A program made the position numbers and the translations under genes. Below the pieces are notes generated by a model. The model had not been told where the DNA came from. It made no database searches and was given only the letters and a program-made list of their open reading frames with translations. DNA of 64,000 nucleotides from Alicyclobacillaceae bacterium I2511 (lineage in GTDB: Bacteria; Bacillota; Bacilli; Alicyclobacillales; Alicyclobacillaceae): positions 27,285 to 91,284 of the forward strand of contig QXHL01000008.1 in the NCBI GenBank assembly GCA_003584005.1, written 5' to 3'. Below are positions 52,390 through 61,522 of this stretch, piece by piece. How positions within the stretch are numbered: position 1 is the first letter of the stretch; every line of letters starts with the position of its first letter.

Positions 52390-53433
52390 ATGCAGAAACG
52401 AATTGACCTTCGCAGCGACACAGTCACCACCCCAACAGCGGCCATGCGCCGTGCCATGGCAGAGGCAGAAGTGGGGGATGACGTGTATGGAGAAGACCCC
52501 ACAGTCAATCATCTAGAAGCCCTGGCGGCAGAGATCGTGGGCAAAGAGGCCGCGCTTTTCGTCACCAGTGGAACCCAAGGCAATCAAGTGGCTGTGGCTA
52601 CACAGGTGCAACGCGGCGAAGAAGTCATTGCCGAAGCACAATCCCATATTTTTTTCTATGAAGCCGCCGCCGTTGCGGCCATTGCAGGGGCGCAAATCCG
52701 ACAAGTTCCCGGCATCAGAGGTGTGCTGCAACGCAAGGACGTGAAAGATGCCATTCGCCCACAGGACGTGCATCAACCGCGCACAGCGCTGATTACGATT
52801 GAAAACACCCACAACCGGGCTGGAGGTACTTTTACACCCCTGGTCGTGCTGCAAGAACTGTCTCTAGTCGCCCGTGAGGCCGGGATTCCCATTCACATGG
52901 ATGGGGCACGCCTGTTTAATGCGGCGGTGGCCTCCGGCCACAGTGCCAAAGAAATTACCTCCTACGTGGACACGGTGCAATTTTGCCTGTCCAAGGGACT
53001 GTCCGCACCTGTGGGCTCCATCCTGGCAGGGCCGAAAGAGTTCATTCAGCATGCTCGGCAGTGGCGCAAGCGCTTAGGCGGCGGTTTGCGACAGGCCGGC
53101 GTCCTCGCTGCACCCGGAATTCTCGCATTGACGACCATGGTAGAGCGGCTAGTGGAAGATCACGAAAACGCCCACCTGCTTGCCGATAATCTGGCGACTC
53201 TGCCCAATATTGTCGTGAATATGGAAACTGTGCAGACGAATATCGTGTTAGCTGAGATACAGGGTACAGGCATGAGTGCTGAGATCTTTGTTCAAGCACT
53301 ACGGGAACAGGGTGTGTGGGCATCGGTGTTCGGACCCGCAAGCGTTCGGTTTGTCACACACAAGGATGTGACACGTCAAGATGTCCTCGATGCGGCCCAT
53401 GGGGTGGCCAATGTTCTCAAAGGAGCCTATTGA
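52390..53433 (+). CDS. ltaE: Low-specificity L-threonine aldolase
   Basis: A 347-residue PLP enzyme that splits L-threonine or L-allo-threonine to glycine and acetaldehyde. Motifs: RIDLRSDTVTTPTAAMRRAM, GDDVYGEDPTVN, GTQGNQVA, HMDGARLFNAA and the PLP lysine in CLSKGLSAPVGS. AAAGGAG precedes the ATG, just outside the MITE-like element. A clear terminator hairpin follows 140 bp on. Confidence 0.92.
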   Translation: MQKRIDLRSDTVTTPTAAMRRAMAEAEVGDDVYGEDPTVNHLEALAAEIVGKEAALFVTSGTQGNQVAVATQVQRGEEVIAEAQSHIFFYEAAAVAAIAGAQIRQVPGIRGVLQRKDVKDAIRPQDVHQPRTALITIENTHNRAGGTFTPLVVLQELSLVAREAGIPIHMDGARLFNAAVASGHSAKEITSYVDTVQFCLSKGLSAPVGSILAGPKEFIQHARQWRKRLGGGLRQAGVLAAPGILALTTMVERLVEDHENAHLLADNLATLPNIVVNMETVQTNIVLAEIQGTGMSAEIFVQALREQGVWASVFGPASVRFVTHKDVTRQDVLDAAHGVANVLKGAY

Positions 53434-53572
53434 CCAAAGGGGAGTAGCTGGACTGGTTGGAACAAGCCGGATTTTCCGCAGTTTGCCTACACCTGCACGA
53501 TAATCGTGGACTAATCGCTGGTATTAAACCCAATCCATAGATTGACCCGCGTGTCCACTCAAACACATTCAA

Positions 53573-53603
53573 AATCAGAAGGGAAACTAATTCCCTTCTG
53601 ATT
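53573..53603. terminator. Terminator downstream of threonine aldolase
   Basis: A 13-bp perfect stem (AATCAGAAGGGAA) with a 5-base loop. The remainder of 53434-53716 has no gene; a 16-bp IS-like sequence (GGCAACTCCGTCAGCT) occurs at 53663. Confidence 0.75.
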
Positions 53604-53716
53604 CGACGATGACCGTGAATTTGAAACTTATCCAATGATTGCATAAGCCCAAAAAATTGGGTATGGCAACTCCGTCAGCTGCTTGAAATTATTTCTTGAT
53701 GAAAACATCACTGCAA

Positions 53717-54811
53717 TTAAGTTTTTTCAAACAAAAATGAAGCGAGTATGTTGTGAATGCACACTCGAAATGATTGGATATTTTCAACATCTCTCCCATA
53801 ATGGATCGCATTCGTTAGTACGATCGCCCATACTCGTGTGACAGGATCAAACACAATACTTGTTCCGGTAAATCCTGTGTGTCCCACTGTAGTCGTCGGC
53901 CAAAAGTCGCCCGTTTGTCTGTTAAAAGTGTGAAAATGATTCCATCCTAATCCCCGGTGCTCAGTTAACCCATGGGTAAAACACCTCACGGATATTTCTT
54001 TTGAGGCTGCAGATAATATACCCTTATTTAGTGAAACAAACATTTGTATGTATTTTATTACATCATTCAAGCTAGCAAACAAGCCAGCATGGCCAGATAC
54101 TCCCCCCAAAACTTCAGCATTTCTGTCATGAACTTTGCCTATTCTAGATCCTTCAGAATGAGAAAAAACTTCTGTCGCTGCAATTTGATTTTTAAGCTTC
54201 AATTGTGGATTAAAAGCTGTTTCCTCCATGTGAAGGGGATTAAAAATATACTTTGTGGAAAATTCATCTAAACCCATTCCCGAAACAACCCTGATAATTT
54301 CCCCTAGGAGGATAAAACCAAGGTCAGTATAGATGACACCCGTTCCTGGCGACTGAACCAAAGGCTCGTGCATCACGGTATTGAGAAGTTCCTGTTGTGT
54401 GGAGCACTCTAAATAATAACGTTTAGTTTTTGGTAACCCGGAAGTATGCGTTAAAAAGTTTCCTATTGTGATATTCTTTCTGTCATCGCTTCCTTCAGAA
54501 CAAAATTCCGGTAAATATTTTTTAATTGGATCGATTAAAGAAATCTCCCCCACTTCAGCCAATAATAGTATTGAAGGTAATGTAGCCACTACCTTGGTGA
54601 GAGATGCTAAATCAAACAAAGTATTCTCTGACATTATCCGAGAGTGTCCTTCATAGTTTTCAGCATATCCAGTTTCTATTTGGAAATATAATTTCTCATT
54701 TCTCCCAGCCGCCAAAGCTATTCCAGGAATTTTCCTCTTTACTACCGTATCTTGAACACATTGCTCTATGTGCTTAATTCGATCATTAAAAAATACGGTA
54801 TCAAAGTTCAC
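53717..54811 (-). CDS. Serine hydrolase, class C beta-lactamase family (AmlB/YbbE-like)
   Basis: A 364-residue protein with SxxK in FDLASLTKVVATLPSI, the Tyr motif in IYTDLGFILLGEII and the third motif in VGHTGFTGTSIV. No signal peptide, so probably cytoplasmic. Its GTG start overlaps the murQ stop (GTGA). In Bacillus subtilis a similar gene (ybbE/amlB) lies in the murQ operon, and a role in handling muropeptide-derived compounds is likely; substrate unknown. Confidence 0.8.
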   Translation of the reverse strand: MNFDTVFFNDRIKHIEQCVQDTVVKRKIPGIALAAGRNEKLYFQIETGYAENYEGHSRIMSENTLFDLASLTKVVATLPSILLLAEVGEISLIDPIKKYLPEFCSEGSDDRKNITIGNFLTHTSGLPKTKRYYLECSTQQELLNTVMHEPLVQSPGTGVIYTDLGFILLGEIIRVVSGMGLDEFSTKYIFNPLHMEETAFNPQLKLKNQIAATEVFSHSEGSRIGKVHDRNAEVLGGVSGHAGLFASLNDVIKYIQMFVSLNKGILSAASKEISVRCFTHGLTEHRGLGWNHFHTFNRQTGDFWPTTTVGHTGFTGTSIVFDPVTRVWAIVLTNAIHYGRDVENIQSFRVCIHNILASFLFEKT

Positions 54812-55716
54812 TGCCTTGTCCCCTCAAGAGCAGAACGTAAAGAGCCATTTTTCTTCTGAAGCAATTGCTCTGCTCCCGTTTTGCTCAAATTCAAAATTGA
54901 CATGACAATGGCTGTTTTTACTTTCCCATTTGTTTCCACAAGCAATCTCCTTGCTTCTTCATAAGAACAACCTGTCACTTCCATAATGATTCTACGACCA
55001 CGTTCTGCTAATTTATGATTTGTAATTTTAAAATCAACCATCAAATTTTGATATACTTTCCCTAATTGAACCATGGATCCCGTACTTATCATATTCAAAA
55101 TCATTTTTTGAGCAGTCCCCGCCTTTAAACGGGTAGAACCTCTGAGAACCTCTGGCCCAGTATCCACCTCAATGAATATTTCCGCCATTTGGCTGACCTC
55201 AGCATTCTTATTACAGCTAATAGATACTGTTTTAGAACCAATTTTTGAAGCAAATTTTAATGCAGAGATCACATAAGGAGTTCGTCCGCTAGCCGTAATA
55301 CCAACAACCACGTCTTTACTGGACAAACACGCATGCTTCAAATCCTCTAGAGCCTGTTCTTCATCATCCTCAACATTCTCTTGGGCTTCTAACATTGCTG
55401 AATTTCCCCCAGCAATTAGGCCAATAACTAACTCAGGGTCTACCCCAAATGTGGGCGGGCACTCTGCTGCATCTTGAGCTCCAATTCTCCCACTTGTTCC
55501 CGCTCCTATATAGATAAGCCTCCCTCCATTCATTAATTGCTTTGTAACCATTTGAACAACTCGTGCAACATCAGGGAGAACTTCTGCAACTTTATCTGCA
55601 ACTATCTTATCTGCGAAATTCATACGGGTGACAATCTCTGTTGCAGAACACCGATCTAAGTCTAGAGATTGTGGATCTGACAATTCTGTTCCCAGTTGAT
55701 GCAAGAAGTTACTCAT
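54808..55716 (-). CDS. murQ: N-acetylmuramic acid 6-phosphate etherase
   Basis: A 302-residue SIS-domain enzyme that removes D-lactate from MurNAc-6-phosphate, giving GlcNAc-6-phosphate. Seen: LDRCSATEIVTRMN, IYIGAGTSGRIGAQDAAECP (SIS core and catalytic Glu), GGNSAMLEAQENVEDDEEQA, GITASGRTPYVISAL and KAGTAQKMILNMISTGSMV. Follows nagB by about 80 bp and overlaps the serine hydrolase gene by 4 bp. Confidence 0.95.
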   Translation of the reverse strand: MSNFLHQLGTELSDPQSLDLDRCSATEIVTRMNFADKIVADKVAEVLPDVARVVQMVTKQLMNGGRLIYIGAGTSGRIGAQDAAECPPTFGVDPELVIGLIAGGNSAMLEAQENVEDDEEQALEDLKHACLSSKDVVVGITASGRTPYVISALKFASKIGSKTVSISCNKNAEVSQMAEIFIEVDTGPEVLRGSTRLKAGTAQKMILNMISTGSMVQLGKVYQNLMVDFKITNHKLAERGRRIIMEVTGCSYEEARRLLVETNGKVKTAIVMSILNLSKTGAEQLLQKKNGSLRSALEGTRQ

Positions 55717-55798
55717 TGAACTTCACTCCTTAAAGTTTAAGGAAGTCTCAAAAATTCAAATGTGACTTCACACAATATTAGCAATATAATATATTTCG

Positions 55799-56530
55799 TT
55801 ATAAATTTAATTTACAGGCTTTCGCTACTGCTTCATCCAAAATAAAGGTGACATTGGGATGTATTTGTAATATACTTGCAGGAACGTGTGTTTGTACATC
55901 CCCCTCTAGCGCTAAATGTACAGCTTGAGCTTTTTGCTCTCCAAAAGCCATCAACAAAATTTGTTTAGATTGCATAATAGGTTGTAATCCCATGGTAATC
56001 GCCTGCTTTGGAACATCATTCAAAGAATTGAAGAATCGAGCATTAGAACGAATCGTCTCTTCCGACAAACCCACGATATGTGTTGTCGGCTTAAAAGCTG
56101 TTCCCGGTTCATTAAATCCAATGTGCCCATTAATACCAATTCCAAGGATCTGTAAATCAATAGGATGCTGTTGTAAAATTCGATCATATCGTTCACATTC
56201 ATTTTGTAAATTGTTTACATACCCATTAGGAATAAAAATTCTGTCCTTTGAAATGTCTATCCATTGAAAAAAATGTTCCTGCATATATTGGTGATAGCTT
56301 TGCGCGTGAGTTTTGGGAAGTCCCACATATTCATCTAAGTTCACTGTGGTCACGTCGGTAAAAGAGAGTCCTCTGCGATGAAACTCTACCAACTGAGCAT
56401 ATAAGGCAGAAGGGGTTTCTCCCGTAGCAAGACTTAGTGTCGGGTGATGTTCTGCTTCAACTACATGCTCTACTATTGCAGCAGCATAGGCTACTGCAAT
56501 TCGACTGTCTGTAAAAACACGGATTTTCAA
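55799..56530 (-). CDS. nagB: Glucosamine-6-phosphate deaminase
   Basis: A 243-residue enzyme converting glucosamine-6-phosphate to fructose-6-phosphate and ammonia. Motifs: LATGETPSALYAQL, TVNLDEYVGLP, QILGIGINGHIGFNEPGTAF (catalytic Asp/His region) and QAITMGLQPIMQ. I start at TTG 56530 (AAGGGCG upstream, and the product then aligns with the usual N-terminus); the frame opens at 56551. Downstream of nagA in the amino-sugar operon. Confidence 0.92.
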   Translation of the reverse strand: MKIRVFTDSRIAVAYAAAIVEHVVEAEHHPTLSLATGETPSALYAQLVEFHRRGLSFTDVTTVNLDEYVGLPKTHAQSYHQYMQEHFFQWIDISKDRIFIPNGYVNNLQNECERYDRILQQHPIDLQILGIGINGHIGFNEPGTAFKPTTHIVGLSEETIRSNARFFNSLNDVPKQAITMGLQPIMQSKQILLMAFGEQKAQAVHLALEGDVQTHVPASILQIHPNVTFILDEAVAKACKLNL

Positions 56531-56600
56531 TGAATTCACGCCCTTCTTCATGAAACCATTAAATTATCTCCATAATAGTACACTATGGAATTTATAATAT

Positions 56601-57737
56601 TTATTTTTGATAAACAAGATTTCCTCGAACAATCGTATGTGTAACCGCCCATTGGTCATCCAAACTAATCAAGCTGGCAGGAGAACCAACCCCAATTTTA
56701 CCGTAAGGCAACCCAAGCATACGAGACTGGTTACTAGAGGTAATTAAGGGAATGTCCACTGGATTTACAGCAGAACAACTCAACATATTTTGAACGGCCC
56801 GGTCTAAAGTTAATGCACTTCCTGCCAATGTTCCATCTGCTAATCTCACGGCCCCACTTACCGACGAGACAGACTGCCCACCCAATTCATAGGTACCTTC
56901 TGGCATACATGCAGCGGATACGGCGTCGGTAATTAACATCAAATGCTCAACCCCTTTGATACGAGCAGCTAGACGCAAAACGGCCGGATGGACATGGATC
57001 GTGTCTGCAATAATTTCTGCATAAACATCCTGAGAATCGAAAGATGCTCCAACAAGCCCAGGTTCTCGATGATTTAAAGCACTCATGGCGTTAAACAAAT
57101 GTGTCGTATCCTTAATTCCCGCCTTAAACCCTTTTATTGCCTCTAAATAAGTCGCATTAGAATGTCCAGCTGAAACAACAATTCCTAACTGAATTGCAGT
57201 CTCAATGACGGACTCAGCATCCGGCATCTCTGGAGCTAAGGTGATTAATTTAATCCTTCCATGGGAAATTTCAAACCACTTTTTCAAGAGACGAGCCTCT
57301 GGAAGTTGAATAAATTCTTTAGGTTGTGCTCCAGGTTTCTCTGGATTGATAAAGGGTCCTTCCAGATGAAAACCAAGAATTTCTGCCCCCTGGATTTCAT
57401 CTTGAGAATTATAGGACTTAAGCACACGAACGATGGCTTCATCGCTTTGTGTGATCGTTGTTAACAAAAGTCCTGTCGTGCCATGTTGCGCATGAGTTTT
57501 GCAAATGTGGTGATAGGCCTCCATAGTCGCATCCATGGTGTCCGCACCACCCCCACCATGAACATGAATATCGATAAAACCAGGTAGTAAAATCCCTTGT
57601 GTGTCTAATAACTTGTAATGTTGTAATACAGTTCCACTGAATATACCCACATCTTTAATCCATCCATCTTCAATTAGAACTTGCAAAGTGCTGCCATTAA
57701 TGATTCCTTGCACTGCAAGATTCATTTTGATCGCCAT
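56601..57737 (-). CDS. nagA: N-acetylglucosamine-6-phosphate deacetylase
   Basis: A 378-residue amidohydrolase: LLPGFIDIHVHGGGGADTMD (metal-binding HxH), GFHLEGPFINPEKPGAQPKE (Glu metal ligand), VSAGHSNATY, THLFNAMSALNHREPG and MLITDAVSAAC (catalytic Asp). It removes the acetyl group from GlcNAc-6-phosphate, the step before NagB. Intact; AAAGGA precedes the ATG. Confidence 0.95.
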   Translation of the reverse strand: MAIKMNLAVQGIINGSTLQVLIEDGWIKDVGIFSGTVLQHYKLLDTQGILLPGFIDIHVHGGGGADTMDATMEAYHHICKTHAQHGTTGLLLTTITQSDEAIVRVLKSYNSQDEIQGAEILGFHLEGPFINPEKPGAQPKEFIQLPEARLLKKWFEISHGRIKLITLAPEMPDAESVIETAIQLGIVVSAGHSNATYLEAIKGFKAGIKDTTHLFNAMSALNHREPGLVGASFDSQDVYAEIIADTIHVHPAVLRLAARIKGVEHLMLITDAVSAACMPEGTYELGGQSVSSVSGAVRLADGTLAGSALTLDRAVQNMLSCSAVNPVDIPLITSSNQSRMLGLPYGKIGVGSPASLISLDDQWAVTHTIVRGNLVYQK

Positions 57738-57785
57738 CCTTTAATAAATTGTCATTCATTCGGTTGAAAAAACACTGCAACCAAA

Positions 57786-57810
57786 GAGTCACTCCATTAG
57801 GGAGTGACTA
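57786..57810 (-). terminator. Hairpin after the broken HAD gene
   Basis: AGTCACTCC and GGAGTGACT around a 5-base loop followed by CTTT on the minus strand. Weak tail, so partial read-through into nagA is likely. Confidence 0.5.
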
Positions 57811-58121
57811 CCCCCTTTTCAACAACGTCCACTGTGTAATCATCGGAGTGAAATACGTTCAACTGATTCCCTAATTTCTCGGTGAACATCTGATAAATCT
57901 GCATCAACGTGTCTTTCCCTGCAATAATCGAGAATTTATATACAGGTTGCTCTAGGACTTCGTCTTGATGGGCCTGTCTTCCTTCCCACTTATGTTCGCC
58001 CGTAAATTCATTTAAAACATAATATCCATCTTTTAAACTAACTACGACAGCCATCAGAATTTACTAGAGTTCCATCCAAGTCTGTCGCAATTAGCCAACG
58101 ATTTTCTTTTTCGACTCCCAT
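57797..58121 (-). pseudogene. HAD-type phosphatase, internally deleted
   Basis: Begins ENRWLIATDLDGTLVNSDG (HAD motif I), then after a frame change reads VVSLKDGYYVLNEFTGEHKW and a further ~60 residues to a stop. About 80 residues expected between motif I and this part are missing, and motifs III/IV are absent. The ATG follows directly on the stop of the SIS gene (TAGATG). A Cof-like sugar phosphatase in origin, now inactive. Confidence 0.6.
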
Positions 58122-58862
58122 CTATATTCTACCCTTATATCGTGCCACTAAGGCCTCATTGCGCTCATCTGCTCCATCTAAATTAGCACTCATCAACACA
58201 GAAACGGTTTGATTTCGTTGAAGTAAAGCACGCGTGATCTCAGCGGTGAGACATTGAGCAATGAACGCCCCACTAATCGATGAAACCGAACAAACTTTAG
58301 CGTCTAAGCGTGGATCAGAAAGAAAGGCATCCCCGAGGGGCCCATAATTATCAATAACCAAATCGACCATTTCAAAAAGGCGTTTCCCACTAGGATGACG
58401 TGAGGTCACCTGCGTCGAATGTGACATGGAAGTGACACCAGCCACAAACATCCCCTTTTGTTTAAACAAACGAGCCATTTCCACAAGAGCTCCATTTCTA
58501 CCCGAGTTAGAGATGATAAGTGCAGCATCTTCTGATTGGATTTCATAAATATCTAATAATTGGTTTGCAATTTGGGGGGTTCTTTCAATCGACGGATCCT
58601 TCATGTCATTGAGCTGTAAGTCTCCCCGTCTGAGCAAATCATCGATGGACATCATATGCATGGGAACGAGTCCACCAGCTCGGTTTGACATTTCCATTGC
58701 AAACGCTTTTGAATGTCCTGTACCGAAAATGTGAATAACCCCCCCTTTCTCAATGGATTCTGCAAATTTTTCTGCAACTGCAGTGATACGTGAGAATTGC
58801 GTTTCCCTGATTTTATCCAATATACTAACTGTCCCATGATAAACCTCATCCGCGGATACCAT
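58122..58862 (-). CDS. SIS-domain sugar isomerase-like protein (UPF0309 type)
   Basis: A 246-residue protein: GGVIHIFGTGHSKAFAMEMS (SIS phosphosugar loop), NRAGGLVPMHMMSIDDLLRR, AALIISNSGRNGALVEMARL and GVTSMSHSTQVTSRHPSGKR. UPF0309 proteins are SIS proteins of unknown reaction, often found with PTS or amino-sugar genes. The MITE-like element lies about 55 bp upstream of its start, separating it from the PTS genes. Confidence 0.85.
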   Translation of the reverse strand: MVSADEVYHGTVSILDKIRETQFSRITAVAEKFAESIEKGGVIHIFGTGHSKAFAMEMSNRAGGLVPMHMMSIDDLLRRGDLQLNDMKDPSIERTPQIANQLLDIYEIQSEDAALIISNSGRNGALVEMARLFKQKGMFVAGVTSMSHSTQVTSRHPSGKRLFEMVDLVIDNYGPLGDAFLSDPRLDAKVCSVSSISGAFIAQCLTAEITRALLQRNQTVSVLMSANLDGADERNEALVARYKGRI

Positions 58863-58915
58863 TTAAAATTCACTCTCCCCCTAGAAATTTAATGAGACAA
58901 ATTTTCGAGAGAACT

Positions 58916-59080
58916 TATAGAGGTTGTCCGGAAAGGGGTCAGAACTCCCCGACGCATTGCCGCGTCGTCGCCCCAAATGCTCCTTCACGTACCGAAAACG
59001 TACGCTCAGTGCGCATTTGGGGCTGGCCTCCTCGCACTGCTTGGGTCTGACCAGACCCCTTTCCGGACACACACTTATAG
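58916..59080. mobile_element. 165-bp MITE-like element, copy 2
   Basis: Base-for-base reverse complement of 52213-52377 as far as I can compare, with inverted ends TGTCCGGAAAGGGGTC and flanks TTATAG. It cuts into the decayed ceramidase-like gene and lies between the PTS and SIS genes of the amino-sugar cluster. Confidence 0.8.
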
Positions 59081-59083
59081 ATG

Positions 59084-59655
59084 CTTGAAACATTTTTTCG
59101 CAAACGATGTGTATAGCGACTAAAGGGTTCTCCAGACCAGAAAACATAGGTGACCGCATTGTAAAATCGAAAGGTGCCTATCCTCACAAGTTGTTCTGAG
59201 ACAGAAATCTTAAGAGATTTCATATTCTCGATGGCTTGCATGAATGTATGCACACTTCGCTCCTCTTGTATGGAGAGTTATTTCGATGAAAGAGACTGGG
59301 TGAATTTCTGCTTCAGATCTTCTATATCAGAAACAGTGAAAGGTGAATGGCTGGGCAATGTCACCGTTTTGTACTCAGTTTAAAAACCAATGTCGTTTTC
59401 TAAATAAAGCCGTTCTGGAGACTCCATCAGCGAAATTGCGTTATTTGTTAAAATTATACAAGTTATCCCCATTTAATTAAAACTCTGTGACTTTCGTGTA
59501 AAACGGATGCTAATATCCCCTGCAGATCCATTCAGATATAGAACCGTGGTATTTTCTTCAAAGTGTGTACGCAGTTTCCGTGAAACAAACCCTGAAAATT
59601 CATCCGAATACCATAAATTCTCCTTTTCCTTTTTCTTTTCGATCCATAGACCCTC
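59084..59655 (-). pseudogene. Neutral ceramidase-like gene, decayed and cut by the MITE-like element
   Basis: The upstream piece (about 59480-59640) reads YSDEFSGFVSRKLRTHFEEN and TTVLYLNGSAGDISIRFTRK, like 'Y.ADFPG....LE...G...LFLNGAAGDIS.RFTR' of neutral/alkaline ceramidase N-domains. The downstream piece (59084-59253) reads LKISVSEQLVRIGTFRFYNA and SGEPFSRYTHRLRKN, like the end of the same domain. Everything between is lost. Such genes often accompany amino-sugar operons. Confidence 0.45.
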
Positions 59656-59720
59656 CCATCTGAAGATTTTGTGGAGGGGCTAGAACTTGATGTACAGTCC
59701 CTAAATACAGCATTGAAATT

Positions 59721-60212
59721 TTACATCCCCTTTTTGCCTAACAACTCCACAAAACTGGATCGAGAATCCGTTGGAAGCATTTGAGAGGTTAAATGAAATC
59801 CCTTTGCCTCGATCTCACGGTAAACTCTTGCATCCTCCTCCGTCACAGCAATGGAATGAGTCACCATTTTATACTTGGTCCCTGAAATTGGAGCTTGGTT
59901 TCCTACATTAATTTGTTCAGGGACGACTCCTCCTTCTAATAATGCAATTGTATCCAAAGGGAATTTCACTACCAACAAGATCACCTCTTTATCATGCACT
60001 GAATCTTTAATATACTGAATTGTATCAGACACGCTCAATACAGATGTTTTTACCCCTCTTGAGGCTTTAGGTAATAGCACTTTTTGAATCGGATCTTTCG
60101 CAACTTGATCATTAACCACAATAATATGGTTACTCCCTACCGCTTGAACCCAATTCGCAGTCACCTGACCATGAATTAATCGGTTGTCTATTCGAAGATG
60201 TTTTACGGTCAT
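59721..60212 (-). CDS. PTS EIIB, mannose/fructose/sorbose family
   Basis: 163 residues: LRIDNRLIHGQVTANWVQAV, with the phosphorylated His in RLIHGQV, VVNDQVAKDP, and VGNQAPISGTKYKM. It passes phosphate from EIIA to the incoming sugar at the membrane. Overlaps the EIIA gene by 4 bp (ATGA). Homology to the N-acetylgalactosamine/glucosamine-type IIB proteins fits the cluster, but the sugar cannot be told from sequence. Confidence 0.92.
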   Translation of the reverse strand: MTVKHLRIDNRLIHGQVTANWVQAVGSNHIIVVNDQVAKDPIQKVLLPKASRGVKTSVLSVSDTIQYIKDSVHDKEVILLVVKFPLDTIALLEGGVVPEQINVGNQAPISGTKYKMVTHSIAVTEEDARVYREIEAKGFHLTSQMLPTDSRSSFVELLGKKGM

Positions 60213-60613
60213 GATTCTAATCCCTCCGTCAATGGATTTACATAAACAATGCCAGAACTCCCCGCAATTTGTGCAACTTTAGCCAATTCTACGACTGATG
60301 CGTTCTCTCTTTTTGTGAATACTTCTAGTAGCATGGGTAGATTCATACCACAAACTAAATGGACTGTACTTTCAATTAAATGCGTAGCAGAGTTTCCTGG
60401 ACTCCCGCCAAATAAATCGCATAAAATCAAAACTCCTTCACCTGAATTCACTCGTTGAGCTTCCAATTGAAATCGGTTTATAAATTCATCTAAATTTGTA
60501 TCGTGTTCCAATCCCAGCGCGGACACTTGAGTTTGCTCTCCTAAAATCATTTCAACCGCTTGAACCATCGAGGCTGGAACACCTGCATGGCCTGCCAAAA
60601 TAATTCCAATCAT
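60209..60613 (-). CDS. PTS EIIA, mannose family
   Basis: 134 residues: IGIILAGHAGVPASMVQAVE (phosphorylated His at position 9), GVLILCDLFGGSPGNSA and CGMNLPMLLEVF. Receives phosphate from HPr and gives it to EIIB. Good binding site (AAGGATG). Third in order after IIC and IID. Confidence 0.92.
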   Translation of the reverse strand: MIGIILAGHAGVPASMVQAVEMILGEQTQVSALGLEHDTNLDEFINRFQLEAQRVNSGEGVLILCDLFGGSPGNSATHLIESTVHLVCGMNLPMLLEVFTKRENASVVELAKVAQIAGSSGIVYVNPLTEGLES

Positions 60614-60640
60614 TTATTCTCAACATCCTTTCTTCTTCAA

Positions 60641-60672
60641 GGGAGAGAGGGCGAATAAGCCCCTTCTCTCCC
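60641..60672 (-). terminator. Hairpin between the IID and IIA genes
   Basis: GGGAGAGAGGGC pairs with GCCCCTTCTCTCCC around GAATAA with small bulges. Within the operon, so it may set the ratio of membrane to soluble PTS subunits rather than stop transcription. Confidence 0.5.
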
Positions 60673-60679
60673 AAATGGA

Positions 60680-61522
60680 TTACAGCAATCCAATCGCGCT
60701 GGTCCCAAAAGCAACTACCACTAATATTAATAATATCCATACAGGAGATATTTTCCACCGTTTTACCAACCAATACGCCAATCCTACTGTCAAAATTGGA
60801 AATATCGCAGGCAGAATCTGATTTAAGATGGTTTGAAGTGAGAGGGTTTGCGTAGTAGCTTTTCCGGCAATTTCCACAGTCTTATGAAAAGTAAGTGGAC
60901 TTGTCAATTTGGACATGATACTTGGCACAAATCCCCCTACCACCATGACTCCAAATATGGTTGCAATGTTTGTAACACGATCAATCAATCCACCGCCAGT
61001 TACTTCATCTACTAGTCCAGTGCCTTGCCGATACCCCATATAAAACAAGGGAATCATCAGTACACTCCAAACAACTCCTAGCAAAAACATGATTGCTGCA
61101 CCTGCCCAATTTCCCGCCAACCCTAAAGAAGCGGCAAAAACCGCTACTAAAGGTCTTACCAACACGCCTTGGAGTGTATCCCCAATTCCAGCAAACGGAC
61201 CCATCAATCCAATTTTCAAGCTATCTACAGCATCTCCATATTTTTGTTCTTCTAAGGCCACCGTTGCTCCAAAAATGGGGGGTGATCCAATCTGAGGATT
61301 TGTGTTGTAAAACGATAAATGTCGTTTCATTGCAGCGATCAATGCTTCTTTTTCTGGATATACCTTTTTCAAAATAGGCAGCATTGACCATAAATATCCC
61401 AACGCTTGCATGCGTTCATAGTTCCAAGACCACTGTAAGGTAATGATATGACGCCACATAGCTCCCCGAATGTCCTTTGGAGTGACTACACCGGGATGTG
61501 CTTCAAGATTAGTATTCTCCAT
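60680..61522 (-). CDS. PTS EIID, mannose family
   Basis: A 280-residue membrane subunit: TPKDIRGAMWRHIITLQWSW, NTNPQIGSPPIFGATVALEE, KIGLMGPFAGIGDTLQGVLV and several C-terminal spans. Starts at ATG 61522, overlapping the IIC stop by 14 bp. Forms the sugar channel with IIC. Confidence 0.93.
   Translation of the reverse strand: MENTNLEAHPGVVTPKDIRGAMWRHIITLQWSWNYERMQALGYLWSMLPILKKVYPEKEALIAAMKRHLSFYNTNPQIGSPPIFGATVALEEQKYGDAVDSLKIGLMGPFAGIGDTLQGVLVRPLVAVFAASLGLAGNWAGAAIMFLLGVVWSVLMIPLFYMGYRQGTGLVDEVTGGGLIDRVTNIATIFGVMVVGGFVPSIMSKLTSPLTFHKTVEIAGKATTQTLSLQTILNQILPAIFPILTVGLAYWLVKRWKISPVWILLILVVVAFGTSAIGLL

Noticed and set aside
59084..59253. Resemblance of the fragment to phosphoglycerate mutase (GpmI)
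   Set aside because: A few residues (R-I-x-T, V-T-Y-x-F) fit, but the end of a ceramidase-like protein fits the neighbouring fragment and the context better.
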